DNA of 64,000 bases from Sodiomyces alkalinus F11. Taxonomy: Eukaryota > Ascomycota > Sordariomycetes > Glomerellales > Plectosphaerellaceae. The notes beneath the pieces are model-generated. The model did no database searches. It was not told the origin of the DNA and saw only the letters and a list, made by a program, of their open reading frames with translations. Below are positions 47,080 through 59,539 of this stretch, one piece after another. The DNA lies in NCBI RefSeq assembly GCF_003711515.1, contig NW_021167092.1, positions 239,073 through 303,072 of the forward strand, in the 5' to 3' direction. Position 1 is the stretch's first letter. Each line of letters begins with the position of its first letter. A program made the translations under genes and the position numbers.

Positions 47080-48000
47080 TCCTATACCTCCGCCGACACG
47101 GTGCCGCCGCGGCTATAGCCGGAAGGTAATGCCCGGTTTAGGGCCTGGCTAAAAGACCGGGACGCCGTCTCTAGGCGCTCCTTAGCCTAAAAATTATTCG
47201 TAGGGGACTACCACGGCGCTAAAAGGGGATACTTATAGTAGCGATACCGTTACTATTAGCGGCCTTTACCGCTATATACGCGTTATAAAGATCTATAAAA
47301 CGCTATTACTGCTTTTTAGTAACGGAGGGGACTTATTAAGACGATTAGGATACACTACTACAGTATACCTATAGCACCACGGCGGCACTAGCTTAACTTA
47401 TATCCTTATATAGACGCCGGCTATTAGTATATTAAAAATAGGCTATACTGGTTCCTATAATATTAGAGCAGGCCTTTATATCGTCTAGGTATATACCTAA
47501 ACGCTTACTATAACGTATATAACTACCCTAAGTTAGCTATTACGGCACCGCCTTAATACCCCGGGGTTTATATACGGTATAACCCGGATTAAGCCCTTCT
47601 TATAACGGTTACGATTATTAATAGTATTAGCGTTATTATCAGGAGAAGATATCTACGACTATTAGCACGCCGCCGCGGAGGCATTACTACGCCACGAAAA
47701 GAACTTATATTAAGCTACTACTCTTAATTACTTATATATATATATAGATTATTACTATACTACCTAGTTAACCCTACGCTACCACGCTACCGCGATACTA
47801 CCCGCGAGATACTTATAGTAAAACTATAATAGGAAAACGACGAGAATCCTAGAGGGGTTTACTAGTTAGTATAAGCCGTAACGATAAACCTATAGGACCG
47901 TAAGCGGGAATACATTAGGAGGAAACGTATAACGAAATCGTTAGCGTTATAGGAGGAAGAGGAAGAATTAAGGCATAAAGGCCTCGGGGGATATTAACTA
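47080..48000 (+). pseudogene. LINE L1 third reading frame (ORF3-like)
   Basis: After the ORF2 finger a single plus-strand frame stays open for about 300 codons if TAA/TAG are read as former Gln/Trp: FRAWLKDRDAVSRRSLA, LFVGDYHGAKRGYL, RPLPLYTRYKDL.NAITAF, LNAYYNVYNYPKLAITAPP, RRRYLRLLARRRGGITTPRK, NPTLPRYRDTTREILIVKL, DRKREYIRRKRITKSLAL.EEEEELRHKGLGGY. It is rich in Arg, Tyr (some from Cys/His) and Leu, with an acidic C-terminus. L2 carries the same region at 59540-60077 and 60570-60860. I do not recognise the family. It could also be a displaced piece of ORF2 or a captured gene. Confidence 0.55.
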
Positions 48001-48505
48001 TCTAATTCTTATAATAGGGTAGAGCCTTATCCCCCTACTTACCGCCGGATATAGCAGGAACCCAACTAGGGGAGGCAGGAGGCGCTTACCCCCTTACTCT
48101 CTTTATTAACCGAATAAAAGAAATAAAAGGCATAATCCTCGAGGGATATAGGGAGACCGAGGCTAGAAAGCTGTAACCGCCGTATAACGGGAGCGCGGTA
48201 GCGCCCCTCGGCCCCCCGCTCTACCGATAAAGATTAGCTTAGGCTAACTTACCTAACCAGTAGTCTGCTTTACTTCCCGTTGGCTATTAGCCTAGAGGTA
48301 AGATCCAGATACGTAACGGGGAAGAACCGGGGCTATATCGGTCCCGTAGCGGTACCTCTCCACCTAAGGAAGTGTATAGAGGTTTTCCCCGGGTTTTACC
48401 CGGGTTTTCCCCTCTATAGCCACCCGAGAAGGACCGCGTAGCCTAGAAAGGCTCCTGTAAACTAGTCAGGATAATAGAGTAAGATTAATAATAATAATAA
48501 TAAAA
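48000..48505 (+). other. LINE L1 3' region with stem-loop and (TAA)n tail
   Basis: GC-rich 3' end shared with L2. At about 48377-48420 ctatagaggttttcccc and gggttttcccctctatag flank a central cccgggttttacccggg, so a stem of TATAGAGG/CCTCTATA can form. The element ends in aataataataataataaaaaa (48487-48505). Such 3' structures are the usual RT recognition site of LINEs. Confidence 0.7.
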
Positions 48506-48521
48506 AACGGAGTAATAGAAG
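48506..48521. repeat. Target site duplication of LINE L1, right copy
   Basis: aacggagtaatagaag directly after the tail; partner of 34225-34240. Confidence 0.7.
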
Positions 48522-49530
48522 CCTCCTAGCCCCTTATACTCGAATATAAGGTCGACGACCTAGCCTAGGCAGTTTATAGGCTTATAGAATAGTAGCCTAA
48601 ACCCCTTTATAGCGAGGATTTAAAGGGAAAAAAAGGCCTTAGCAGCTCCAGCCCCGTTAGCCCCTCTCCTCCTAGCACCCCTCCTAATAGACCCTAAAAA
48701 GATCCCTAAGGTTATTTTATAGCCTACGGCAGGGGCAGCGATTCTTAGGGAAAACTTCGACCCCCTCGCGCTTCGGAATAAGCTCAATAAGGCCCTAAAA
48801 TTCCCTGCAGTTACGGCTATTAGCCGGTCGACTAATAGGAACCTTATTTTAACCCCGGGGCCGAAATACAGCGTTGAATAGCTCCTAGACTCGCAGAATC
48901 AGTGGTTTAAAGAGCTATACCTCCCACTCCAACCCCCCTAGCCTATAAGCAACTAGTTTAAGCTTATTATTAAATAGGTGCCTTCTAGAGCCTTTAGGGC
49001 TAGGGGTAGCGATACCCCCTTACCCGACCCTTCCGAGCCGCCGTAAGAGGCCCTAAACCGAAGCCTATAATAGGACCTAGGTCTATAGAACCTAGCCACC
49101 GAAATCGGCACCTTTAACCCTATTAGAGTAGTAGGGAAGCCTCTGTGGCTAGGGGCTCTAAACGCGTTTTACAGTATAGTAGTTATTTCTATGCCCTCTA
49201 TTAAAGAATAGAAGTACTGCCTATAATAGGGGCTCTATATAGCCGGCTAGCGGCTAAAAGTCTATAAATATAGGCCTATAAGCCCTAGAACCTAGTGCTC
49301 CAACTGGAAATTCGGGTATACCCGGGGGACCTATAAAGGCCTAGTTATCTACCCTATCTATGCTATTAAAGGCTATGGAGAGAAATACTATTACTGTAAC
49401 GAGTATAAAGAATACAGAGACTACGAGTAGAAGACCTATAAGTGCTATAACTACGAGGGAGATTACCCCCCTTTAGCAGGGGCTACGAGGTCTTTTAAGC
49501 TATAAAGCCCTAAATTCTATAAGTAAAGGG
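48522..49530 (+). pseudogene. LINE X2 ORF1, C-terminal part
   Basis: Continues the X2 ORF1 after the L1 insertion. Knuckles near 49290-49490: SNWKFGYTRGTYK-like block, YYYCNEYKEYRDYE and YKCYNYEGD, similar to X1 22612-22800 but with more Cys lost. It ends near 49520 before ORF2. Confidence 0.75.
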
Positions 49531-49544
49531 CCTTTTAGTTTAAA

Positions 49545-52500
49545 AGATATCCGGTATATTTAATATGACCTCGATAAATAGGCCCCGGCATAAAAGGCTA
49601 TCCTAGAATAGGCTTTAGAAGCCTCGGCTAATATAGTCCTTATTTAGAAACTAGCCTACGTCTCGACAATAAAAGGGTGGTTTATTCGGAACTACCCTGC
49701 TTTCTATACCGTTATACCTATATTATAAAAAACTCCGTTTTTCCCTATCAAGCCTAGGGTCCTTACTTATATAAGAAAGGGCTCTAATATCGATTTTCTA
49801 TACCGCGACGACCTTCTAGACGACATAGACGCGTAGATTATAGAGGTTTATTATCCACAGACCTTTTATATTCTACACGTTTATAATCAGATAGAATAGC
49901 ACCCCGAAACGATAGGCTAAGGGCGGCCCCCTAGCCCTACTGCCTCCACCTCTTCTACTTCTTCTTCTTCTTCTTCTTGTTTTCCCTCCTTTTTAGGCCC
50001 TAGAAGCCGGCCCTGGACCGAGGATCGAGTGCTATAAAGCCTATAGGGCCCTAAGCCTACCCTTATTATAAGGGACTTTAATAGAAACCATTAGTAGTAG
50101 AACGGGGCTGCTACTAACTAAGCTTTTATTAAGGCCTAGGCCTTAGTAAACTGGTTAGGTAACCTCGGAGCTACCTGCTTAGTGGATTCTAAAGAAGTTA
50201 ACCTAAACGGTGGGACCTTTTTTAGATCTAACGTTTATTAAGAGTCGGTTATAGACCTAGCCTTTGACACGCCCGGCTTTGATCGCCTCCGCTTCGATAA
50301 GTAAGAGTATATCGAAAATACGACCCCTTTACACCGCGCTATCCTTACTTCGGCTACTATTTTAGGTTCTAAAAGTCCTATAAATAGGTCCCTCCAGCCG
50401 GCTTATAACTATAAGCTAGCAGATTAGGACTTATTTTCGCGGACCCTAAAGAACCTAGAACCTAGCCTCGACTAGGACCTCTAACAGGCTATTAATGCCT
50501 CGGACTAGGACTCTTTAGGTCGCTGCCTCTCGGACACTATTACTCTAGCGCTTTACACTTTAGTGCCTAAGTTAAGAGTAGTAAAGCGTTTGAAGCCGTC
50601 GTAGACTAAAGAGCTAAAAGCCCTGCGAAAAATAGCTAGCAGGGCTTTTAGGGTATTTAGAAAGACGTCTAAAAAGGGGGCCTCGGCTACCCAGCTAGCG
50701 TCTTTAGAAACCTCCTAGAACAAAGCTCGGAATACCTACTACAGGACAGTAAAAACAAAAGAGAATAACCACTAGGAGGCCTTCCTAGCCTACGCCGAAG
50801 GCCCTAAGATTTTTAAGGCCTATACCTATACGAAAAGCGGCCTTAACGCGAAAATCCCACTGATCCAGACGCCTACGAAGTAGAAGGCCTACGCCTTCGA
50901 AGATACATACAACGCCCTTCTTCAGACCCTTTTTCTAGCACCCTCTACTACCGACGCCCCCGAAGCCCCTATATTTACAGGCCCTTTAGGGGACCTAGGC
51001 CCCTCTTACCCTTCTAATAGTCCCCAGAACCTGACTAGATTACGTAGTAAGGGCCTTAGAAGACCGTGGGAGTGGCCTAGCCTATAGGCTATAGAGCTAT
51101 AACGCGCGGCTTTTAGAGCCGCTAAAGGGAAGGCCCCTAGACCTGATAGAATAGGTATAAAACCGATCTAATAGGCCTATAAGGCTATTCCCGGGTTCTT
51201 TTTATAGGCCTTCTTAGCACTCTTTTCCGTAGGCCACCACCCTACCTACTAGAAAGAAGCCCTCGGGGTTATTCTACCGAAGCCAGGGAAGAAGGACTAT
51301 TTAGATCCTAAGTCTTATAGGATTATAGCCCTTCTAAACTGCCTAGGTAAAGTACTCGAACGGGTTATAGCTGCTAGACTTAGCTTTATAGCTAACACCC
51401 GCGACGGCCTTCTACACCCTAGTTAAATAGGAGGTAGAAAATAATGCTCTGCTATTAATATAGCCCTTCTCCTCCTCTACTATATCGAAAAATAGCGTAA
51501 ATAACGCTAAATTCCTATGATTTCTACGCTATTTTTAGATATTAAAGGAGCCTTCGATGACGTCACCCGTCCCTAGCTACTTAGGGCCCTTTAAGACCTC
51601 TAACTACCCCCGAACCTAGTTAAATAGGTAGGCTCTTTTACAGAAAACAGGCGTATCTAACTAGCCTTTAAGGGGCTGGTTTAATAGCCTACCTCCCTAA
51701 ATATAGGAGTTATATAAGGCTCCCTGGTTTCCCCTATCCTATTCCAAATCTATATTAGGAAACTTATAGCGGGATCGGATTTTTGGGGGCTTCAGCTATC
51801 CTATATCGACGACTTTCAGCTATCTATAGCGTCTACGTTAACTAGGAAAAACTATAAAACCCTAGATAAAGCCGTAGCCGCCCTTGTCGACGTAGCAAAA
51901 GTTAACCAAGTCCTTTTCGACCACCGAAAAGCAGAGCTTATTCACTTCTATCGAAGACGCTCTATAAAAGACACTCCGGTTATTATAGGGGGGCACCTAG
52001 TTTAACTCGTGCTAGGTGCTATTAGGTAGCTAGGGGTTTGGTTTAATCCTAAGCCATCCTTTAAACCCTAGGTCGAAAAACGCCTAAACTTAGCTTTAGA
52101 GGCCCTAACCAGGCTATACAGGCTAGCTAGTTCGCAGAGGGGCCTTTCCTTTAAGGCCCTACAGCAGCTATATATAGCCTATATAGCCTCCTTAGCCGAT
52201 TTTAGCTCGTAGCTCCAGTAGGACCCTAAAGCACTAAAAAACACCTAATGGACAGCCTAGAACGCCTACAGTACGGCGCTTTAGTCAGGGCCCGAGGGGA
52301 TTTTAGGGGGCCCTCCTTACGGCCTTTAGAACTCGAAGCAGCAGTTCCCCTAGTAGCGGTTCGTTTAACTAGGTCTAATAGGCTATATGCTTTTAGAACC
52401 TTCAAGTTCCTTCTAAACCACCCTACTAAACACTAGCTCTTTGCTAGCGTTTAAAGGGGGCTAGGGGACAAAAACCAAGAAAACCTCGCTCTTCTTTAGA

Positions 52501-53695
52501 ACCTATAGTCTATTATATAGTTATATAGACTAGGCCTAGAAACAGTGGCTTTAGTAGGTTAGTCTTAGAATATCGAGGGTCCTTCGGCTAGGTAGGAGGC
52601 CCCCTGGGCCTCGGAACCTATTACGGACCTAAGACCCTTTTCCCCCCTTAAAGACCGGCCTAAAACAGACACTAACCCTAGCTCTAATACCCCCGATCAG
52701 AAAATAGCCTACCTCGAAGCCCTCGCCGAAATTCAGCAAGGCCTAGGCGAATAGGCTGCTATATTCGATATCGACAGGTCTCTAGGCCACCCTACTAGGC
52801 CCCCTAGATGGCCTTTATAGGCTCCAGCCGCTATGATACAGTAGACTAATACTAGAAGGCCCTGTAAAGCTATAAGCTTTAACCTACGGGCCGCTGCCGA
52901 AGTCGCGAACGCCGAATTATACGATATTCTTTAGGCCCTATACACTGCCCTATAGCAGACGCCTAGGCCCCTAGAGTGCTATATTTTTAGCGATTCCTAG
53001 GCGGCTATTTAGAAGCTTTAACGCACGTTATAGTAGGCTATAGAAGTAAAAACTCTTATCTCACGCCTTAATTAACTAGGCACTTCGGTTTCTGTGGAGT
53101 GGTGCCCCTTGCACGTAGGGATAGAAGGGAACGAACTAGCGGATAAAGTGGCTAAAGGGGCGTTAAACCCTGAAAAAGGTACTAAATCCGTTAGTTTAGT
53201 GACCCTTAGCCACCTAAAACGCCGGGTTAACGAAGCCTTAATTATAGACTGGAAGGCTCTTTAGAACGACGAAGAAGAGGCGGAGAAGAGAGGTAAATCG
53301 ATGCGTTTAGGCCGCCTATATAGACGCCTAGTCCGCGATAACCTCTGTTTCTCCCGAGAACCACTACTAACTCAGGGCCCTAGGTAAGTAAAGTCGGCTT
53401 TCACGTAGTTAAAAACCGGCTTCGGATACCTTAAAACCCACTAAAAAAGGGCCTAAAACTATGCTAACGACCGCTATTTCTATTCCGGCTCCCCTATACT
53501 GGATATAGTATACCTTATTCTTTCCTGCTATTTATATAAAAACGAACGAAGAGCCCTGCGGGAAGCCCTAGCAGGCCTACCGCTATCTCTACCGCTATTA
53601 TTCGGTACTAAAGGAGGAATACAGGCCTTATAGACCTATCCTTTAGCTACTAAAATAGCTTCGGCGGAGTGGATAGGGCGTAAACCACGATTCCT
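49545..53695 (+). pseudogene. LINE X2 ORF2 (endonuclease, RT, RNase H, zinc finger)
   Basis: Same domain order as X1 ORF2: endonuclease 49560-50320 (ESVIDLAFDTPGFDRLRF near 50240, better kept than in X1), RT about 51200-51990 with LDIKGAFDDVTRP near 51535, GSLVSPILFQIYIRK near 51718 and YIDDFQLSIAS near 51805, RNase H about 52760-53150 with GNELADKVAKGAL near 53130, C-terminal finger about 53480-53540. At 52248-52436 sixty-two codons remain open in the true coding frame (from MDSLERLQYGALVRA), the longest genuine coding stretch in the window. Elsewhere stops from Gln/Trp codons inactivate it. Confidence 0.88.
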
Positions 53696-53895
53696 ACGGT
53701 CTAGTTATTTTGCTTTCGTTTATTTACCTATTAAGTCTATTAGGGAGTTTGTTACGGAGGATTTCCTTTATTTATTACTACTACGCTCTATTTTACTATA
53801 CCTAGCTTCTGATAGCCTTTAGTCCTTAGGGCGATAGGCGCCGCGCCATAGCTTTAGGGCTATATACGCGTAATGAAGTAAAAACAAAAGTATTA

Positions 53896-54395
53896 TTATT
53901 TATAGATAAAGCCTATTTATTTTTAATAGTTTCTAAAATGGGTTAAAACTATAAAACTACAAAGATCTACGATAAGAATAAACTTATACCTAAATGGATA
54001 TATTAAACTTTCTTAAGTATATAAAGAAATTATACCTTATACATAATATAACAAGATCGTTATATGATGGAATTAGAATAATATTATATTTTATTAATAT
54101 AGTTTTTATACTATAGTAATAGAATATAATAATACTAAAATAGCTTTGACTTTAGCTTTATTTATATTTAAGTTCTTAATATAGTCTATTCTCTTTTAGC
54201 GTTATATACATCTAAATCTATCTTTATTTTATACTTTTATTAAATTATTTTATCTATGGCTACTTCCTAATAATATGTATACCTTTATAATAAAGGCTTA
54301 TAAAAGCACGCAGCGATTTCGACACGCCTATTAACCACGGGCGCGTAATAGGAGTAAAATCGATAAAACTACTAAGATAGAGATTATAATTACCG
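53896..54395. other. AT-rich, unassigned sequence between LINEs X2 and L2
   Basis: About 400 bp (53896-54300) of much higher A+T than the rest, with isolated TG and CA kept (for example tatatgatggaatt) and few CG. It matches no other part of the window and I see no open frame. From about 54300 the composition returns to that of the repeats (aaaagcacgcagcgatttcgacacgcc). It may be unique sequence, the insertion target of X2 and L2. Confidence 0.5.
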
Positions 54396-54439
54396 CCTCC
54401 CTCCTAGGATACTATTATAGCGGGACCGTAATACCGGCG

Positions 54440-55930
54440 CTACGGTATAGCCGGAAGAATTGTAGGATAGTGTTATTCAGACCTCGACTATATAGAATTC
54501 GTAATAAACCTACTTTTCGTAAAACAGGCGCTCTCCCCCCCCCCTTAAAGGCAGGATATAGCGCGGAACTGATATAAGACCGAAAGGGGACTATTACGCC
54601 CCCCGGAACTAAGAGTAGCTAAGATTAAGGCAGAAATTTAGGCCTTACTAGCTAATAGGAACACGATTAAGTAAGTCGTGGAGCTAGTAAAGGAACTAAT
54701 CACGATATATAATACTCGTAACGATATTAGCACGCTACTATTAATATACCTATACGCTTCCGTCCGCTATAGTGAAAAGGAATAAGCGGTATAAAAAAGA
54801 CCTTCGGTAATATTATAGCCCGGGCTCCTATAACGGTACCGCCACGGGACCCCGCCCCCCTTAAAGTAATCCCCGCTAGGTATTACCGGGAACTAATCTT
54901 CCGTTAAGGAACCCTCCCCGAAAACTAGCCGTTTAGAGCTAGGACCTCAAAGGAAATTATTAAAGCTATAAACGCTATAATTACCCGATATAACGCCGTA
55001 GCGATATAAAAGCACCTAAGCGGAGATATTTACTTTATCTTTACTAAAAAAGGATAGTAGTAGACTACTTATAAGGAGTAATAGGTTAAGAAGGCTTTTA
55101 GTAAAAAGGTTACCGTAGCTATATACACTTACCCTATACTTATTAAGGCTATTCCTTAGGAGGTCCTTAACGCCTTATCCGAATAAGATCTATTAGTATC
55201 TCTATAAGAAACGAATCCTAAGGCTAAAATCCTCCGAGTATAAGAGCGAGTACCCCGGTATAGTACTAATAGGGTAGCGCTTCTCCGTATCGAATTAGCT
55301 TTACCAGAAAGGGTAATAAGCCTTATCTAGAATACCCTCTACTTTAAAGGGGGTAGCTATATCTATAAGCTATATAATCCTAACCTTAGCCCGCTAAGAT
55401 ACTATAAATACCTATACTTTAGCTATAAGGCTAATAGCTACCTTATAGTAAAAAGGGTATACTATTATTATACTAAGCCCGAATCGGTATACTTATAAGG
55501 CCTAGGATACCATAATACTATAACGCCCTGGCGCACCCGCTACTATACCGCCTATACTAGAGATTATAATACCTTTAACGATTTATACTAACTATTAAAG
55601 AAAGAAGCGAAGAAGACCCGCGAAGCGTATAGGTACCGAGCTAGGGACTTCGATAGTACCCGTTAAACCTAAGCGGTATACCCACGGTAACCGTAAATCT
55701 TCCCCCTGATTATTATCGCCTAGGACTAGGCCTAACCCCTTTATAGGAGTAAAGGACGCCCCTTAAAAAGGACTAAAGGATCGGAGGGCTCCCCGATACC
55801 GGGCCTAATAAGCGCCTTTATAATCCCGCGCGAGGCTAGTAAGGTACTATAATAGGAGCCCTAAAGCTAGAGCTAGACCCCGGTTATACCGGGTATATTA
55901 TTTTAACCCCTCCCCCTTTTAATTAAGAAA
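54440..55930 (+). pseudogene. LINE L2 ORF1
   Basis: Aligned to L1 ORF1. The knuckle region at about 55398-55440 reads YYKYLYFSYKANSY; all Cys and His replaced. YRARDFD and RLKKKE-type charged blocks follow near 55640. Stops are frequent. Confidence 0.7.
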
Positions 55931-55949
55931 AACCTATATCCTTTTATAG

Positions 55950-58900
55950 AATATAGAAAGGAGCTAGGCGTATCGGGAGCTCCCGCTTTAGAGCCACGCT
56001 AAGTACGATATAATAGTAGTCTAGGAACCCGGCCTTAACCCTTTCACGAAAAGCCCTACCTATCCGTCCTAAGGGGTATACTGGCTAATCTAAGGAAGGG
56101 ACTATACCCTCCTATATATCTATAAGAGATACCCGCTATACACGTGGATATAGCGGGCCTACTATAATACCTACCCGGTTATATTCAGGACTAAAGATAA
56201 TACCCTTATAATCTAGTTAATCTACTTAAAAAACTACTAGTTAGCTAGGACCTCTTAGAATATACCCTTATAAGATACATTCGATATAGCACTGCCGCGG
56301 GGCTAGTATATCGTCATATAGAACTTTAATCTATATTACCCCCTATAGTTATAGCTACTATAATACTACCTCTAGGCTATTACCCTACTTACTCTTATAA
56401 CCCGGTAAAACCTAGACCTAGTAACCCCCCCCCCGGAACTACTATATAGCACTGCCCAGGCCGGCGTGCTAGCACTATTAATCTTATATAGGCGATATAA
56501 GGGCTCCGCTATAACTTTAGCGGCCCTAATAAGACTATTATCGGGTCGGATTACTATTTATAGATAGCCTAAATCTATATAGACATAAGTACCGTGGCGA
56601 GTATTATAATAATATTACCGCGGGACTTAGTCGGGCCGTATTAGGTCTAAAAGGACTTTAACCCCTTATAGGTCCCCTAGCTCGCCGCTACGTAACTATA
56701 GTAGACCGGCCCTCTTATAATACTAGGAGATATTAACTTATATTAGATAACCTAATGACGGACCGTATAGCCCTAGCCGATAAGGCCGTACTGCGCTACT
56801 ACGCGGGTATCCTTAGACTCCTACCTACCCCTTAGTAGAACGCGGAGCTAACCGTACTTACCTAAGAGGCGAGACTCTTTTACCGTAGATATATATCCAG
56901 GAAGTCCTGGAACTAATAGGATAAGTTCTAGGAAACGGTGAGGAGCTAAGATAAAGCCGTGGCGGTAGCGAAGCTACTATACTAATAGCACCTACTCTGC
57001 TTAACTAGAATGAATAATAATCTTCTTTAGCAATTATAGAAATAGGTATAAACTAAAAGGAGAGTACCGCTAAACCCCTTATTAGTACCGCTACTACGCT
57101 AAGATAATAGCGATAACCAAACTACTATACACGTAAAGAAAACTAAAGTCCTTAATAGAAGTTCTTCCCCCCTCCCTCCTTACTACTCTTAGGCCCCTAG
57201 GCGCGGAATTCCCCCCTAAATAAGATATCCGCCGTGATATTACTATAGCGGACGTATAGGGGCGCCTTAGGAAGACTAAACCCTAAGCGGTATTAAGGCC
57301 TAATAGGCTCCCGGTAAGGCTCCTAAAAGTATATAGACCCCTTTGATACTAAAGACTAAGTGCTATCTTTATAGCGTACCTCGAAGTAGGCTATTACCCG
57401 AAAAGGTACCGCTCCGCTATTATAGTAATCCTTAAGAAAGAAGGTTAGCCGCCGGCTAATTACGAGATAATAAAGGGCTAGCGACCGATATTACTCCTTA
57501 GTATAATAGGTAAAGTCCTTAAAGGGATACTAGCTGATTATATTACTGTTATAGCGGAGGAGTCTTAGCTTCTCCTAAAGGGATAAATAGGTAACCGGAC
57601 TAGGTAAAGTATAAAGACGGTAGTATAAAGAGTTACGGAGGCCGTAATAGTAAGCTAGGCTTATAACGGCACCGCTTTAATACTTTAACTAGATATTAAA
57701 GGCGCGTTTAATACTATCCCTTACTCTCGCCTCCTTAAGGTACTTAAAAGGAAAGGCTTCCCCTGATAGCTTATTACTCTAATTAGTAGCTTTCTCTTAG
57801 ACTGTATAGCCTAGCTATTACTTAATAGCGAAATAACCCCGCTATAATACCTCCGCCGGGGTATACTATAAGGCTCCCCGATCTCCTTTATTCTTTGTAT
57901 CCTCTATATCTCTACCCTTTATAAGGAGCTAAAAAGGGTCCCTAAAATAATAGTAGTAGGTTTTATAGATAACACGAATATTATCGCCTTTAGTAGGATA
58001 GAGGCATAAATATAATACCGCCTCGCCGCTATATAACGAACTTACCTAGCCTAGGAGATAGCGAGCTGACTATAATTCGAATTAGCTAAGTATATCTATA
58101 TCCCTTTTACGAAATTATACTAACCCTCCTTTACCCCGCTCCCCCTTAGCGTTATGTCGGTGCCGTTAATAGAGGTAATAAGGCTCCTAGGCGTCTAGCG
58201 TAATAGGAAACTCGACTTCTAATAATATACTAAAAAGGTAAAAAGCCGACTAGCCACCTAAATATACCCCCTTTTAAGGCTTAGCGCGGTAGCGTAGGGG
58301 TATAGCTCCGTAGATATAAAAAGACTATACCTTATAGTAATAAGACTAGTAGTTACCTATTACACCTTAACTGTTTATAAAATAAGGGCCGGCCCCTGGT
58401 ATAGCCCTATAGCGGTATTTATAGCGGTATAGAACCGATACCTCCGATTAGTAGCCGGAGCCTATAGGGCCACGCCGGTTAAGGCCGTCGAAACAGAGAC
58501 CTTTATCCCCCCCCTTAATCTATACCTCTTAAGCCTAAGCGCCTAAAAGATCCTTTAAATATAAGAAAAGGGGACCGAAGATGGGATATTAGCCGGAGTA
58601 TACGCCGCGGGGACAGCCCTAATAACACCGAATTAGTATTGTAGGACCTATACTACCCTCGCGTAGATAGTATAGTTTACCGCCCTAATAACCTAGGCCG
58701 GAAACTTACCCCCGAGGAAAGCCCATATAAGGGAATAGAGTTAAGGCTAGGCGGAAGTATAATAGTCTTATACCTACGCTATAGCGGCACTAAGGCGCCC
58801 CCTGATATAACGCACCCTCTAGAAATATAAAGGACTCCTTAAGCTATAAAGCTCCGCACTTAGCTAGATTAGATTAGAAACACTAGGCTTATAAGCTTTC

Positions 58901-59190
58901 CTAGCTAAGGCGAGGGCGCCGGGATTCCTTATAACACGGTGCCCTTATAGCGATAGCGGGGCAGAAATAGGGGAGTATATAATACTTTAATACTAGGATA
59001 TAACTAAGGATAAGCGTAAGGAGCTCTTTAGTGCTATAAGGAGACTATTTACGACTAAAGGGGATCTATATAACGTATTAGACTATACTATAGAAGCCGG
59101 GACGATAACTAAGTAATTCCTATAACGGAAAAGGCTTAATAACTTCCGCCTCGCCCTTAAAGTTATAAAAGCCTATAAGAACGCGGCGGC
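55950..59190 (+). pseudogene. LINE L2 ORF2 (endonuclease, RT, zinc finger)
   Basis: Endonuclease 55950-56600, GDFN lost (near 56315 it reads as a stop followed by NFN). RT about 57250-58200: ILKKEG near 57430, LDIKGAFNTIPYSRLLKVL near 57690, catalytic site FIDNTNIIAFS near 57962-57992 (family F.DDTN), two bases of the second Asp changed in the RIP manner. C-terminal finger near 58925-58990. As in L1, no RNase H motif seen. Same frame breaks at several places. Confidence 0.8.
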
Positions 59191-59539
59191 ACTATAACGG
59201 GGAAAAAGTAATATAACGGTCCGGTTTAGTATTACATAAGGGCCTTATAAGCCAGGACCCCGGCGGTATTAAAGCGTTATAAAGCTAAACGCCCCCCTTT
59301 ACTCCTTATTAGTCTTAGTATTACCCGTCTTAGAGGTATTAATACCACTTTCGATATACTTAAGGCCCTAGAAGTAGTTAGCTATACTATTATCGTGGAG
59401 GCACTATAGCGAAATCAAAAAGGGACTACGCACGTAATAGTCTATAAAAATCCTTATTATACCCTTTATACGATAAGTCCGGTAAAGGATATCTTATAAA
59501 ATCACCTTTACCGATAGAGTACCGCTACGGCTATAACCG

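Larger units (their letters stand above)
34246..48505 (+). mobile_element. LINE L1, interrupted by gypsy element B
   Basis: A long LINE of about 7.0 kb net (34246-36112 plus 43325-48505) inserted in X2. ORF1 has CCHC knuckles, ORF2 has endonuclease and RT but no RNase H that I can see, then an extra reading frame, a GC-rich 3' region with a stem-loop and a (TAA)n/(AAT)n tail. L2 (54396-61338) is a second copy with the same order. Ends are defined by L2 and by the duplication in X2. The short tandem-repeat tail, instead of poly-A, separates it from the X family. Confidence 0.88.
33426..53895 (+). mobile_element. LINE X2, interrupted by LINE L1
   Basis: Second copy of the X family. Its first 820 bp (33426-34245) align with 21027-21850 of X1, and the rest resumes at about 48506-53895, aligning with X1 from about 21835 to 27245. 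The break is filled by LINE L1 and is bordered by aacggagta(c/a)tagaa on both sides. Net length is about 6.2 kb. The A-rich tail is aagtaaaaacaaaag at about 53880-53895. The domain order equals X1. Confidence 0.9.
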
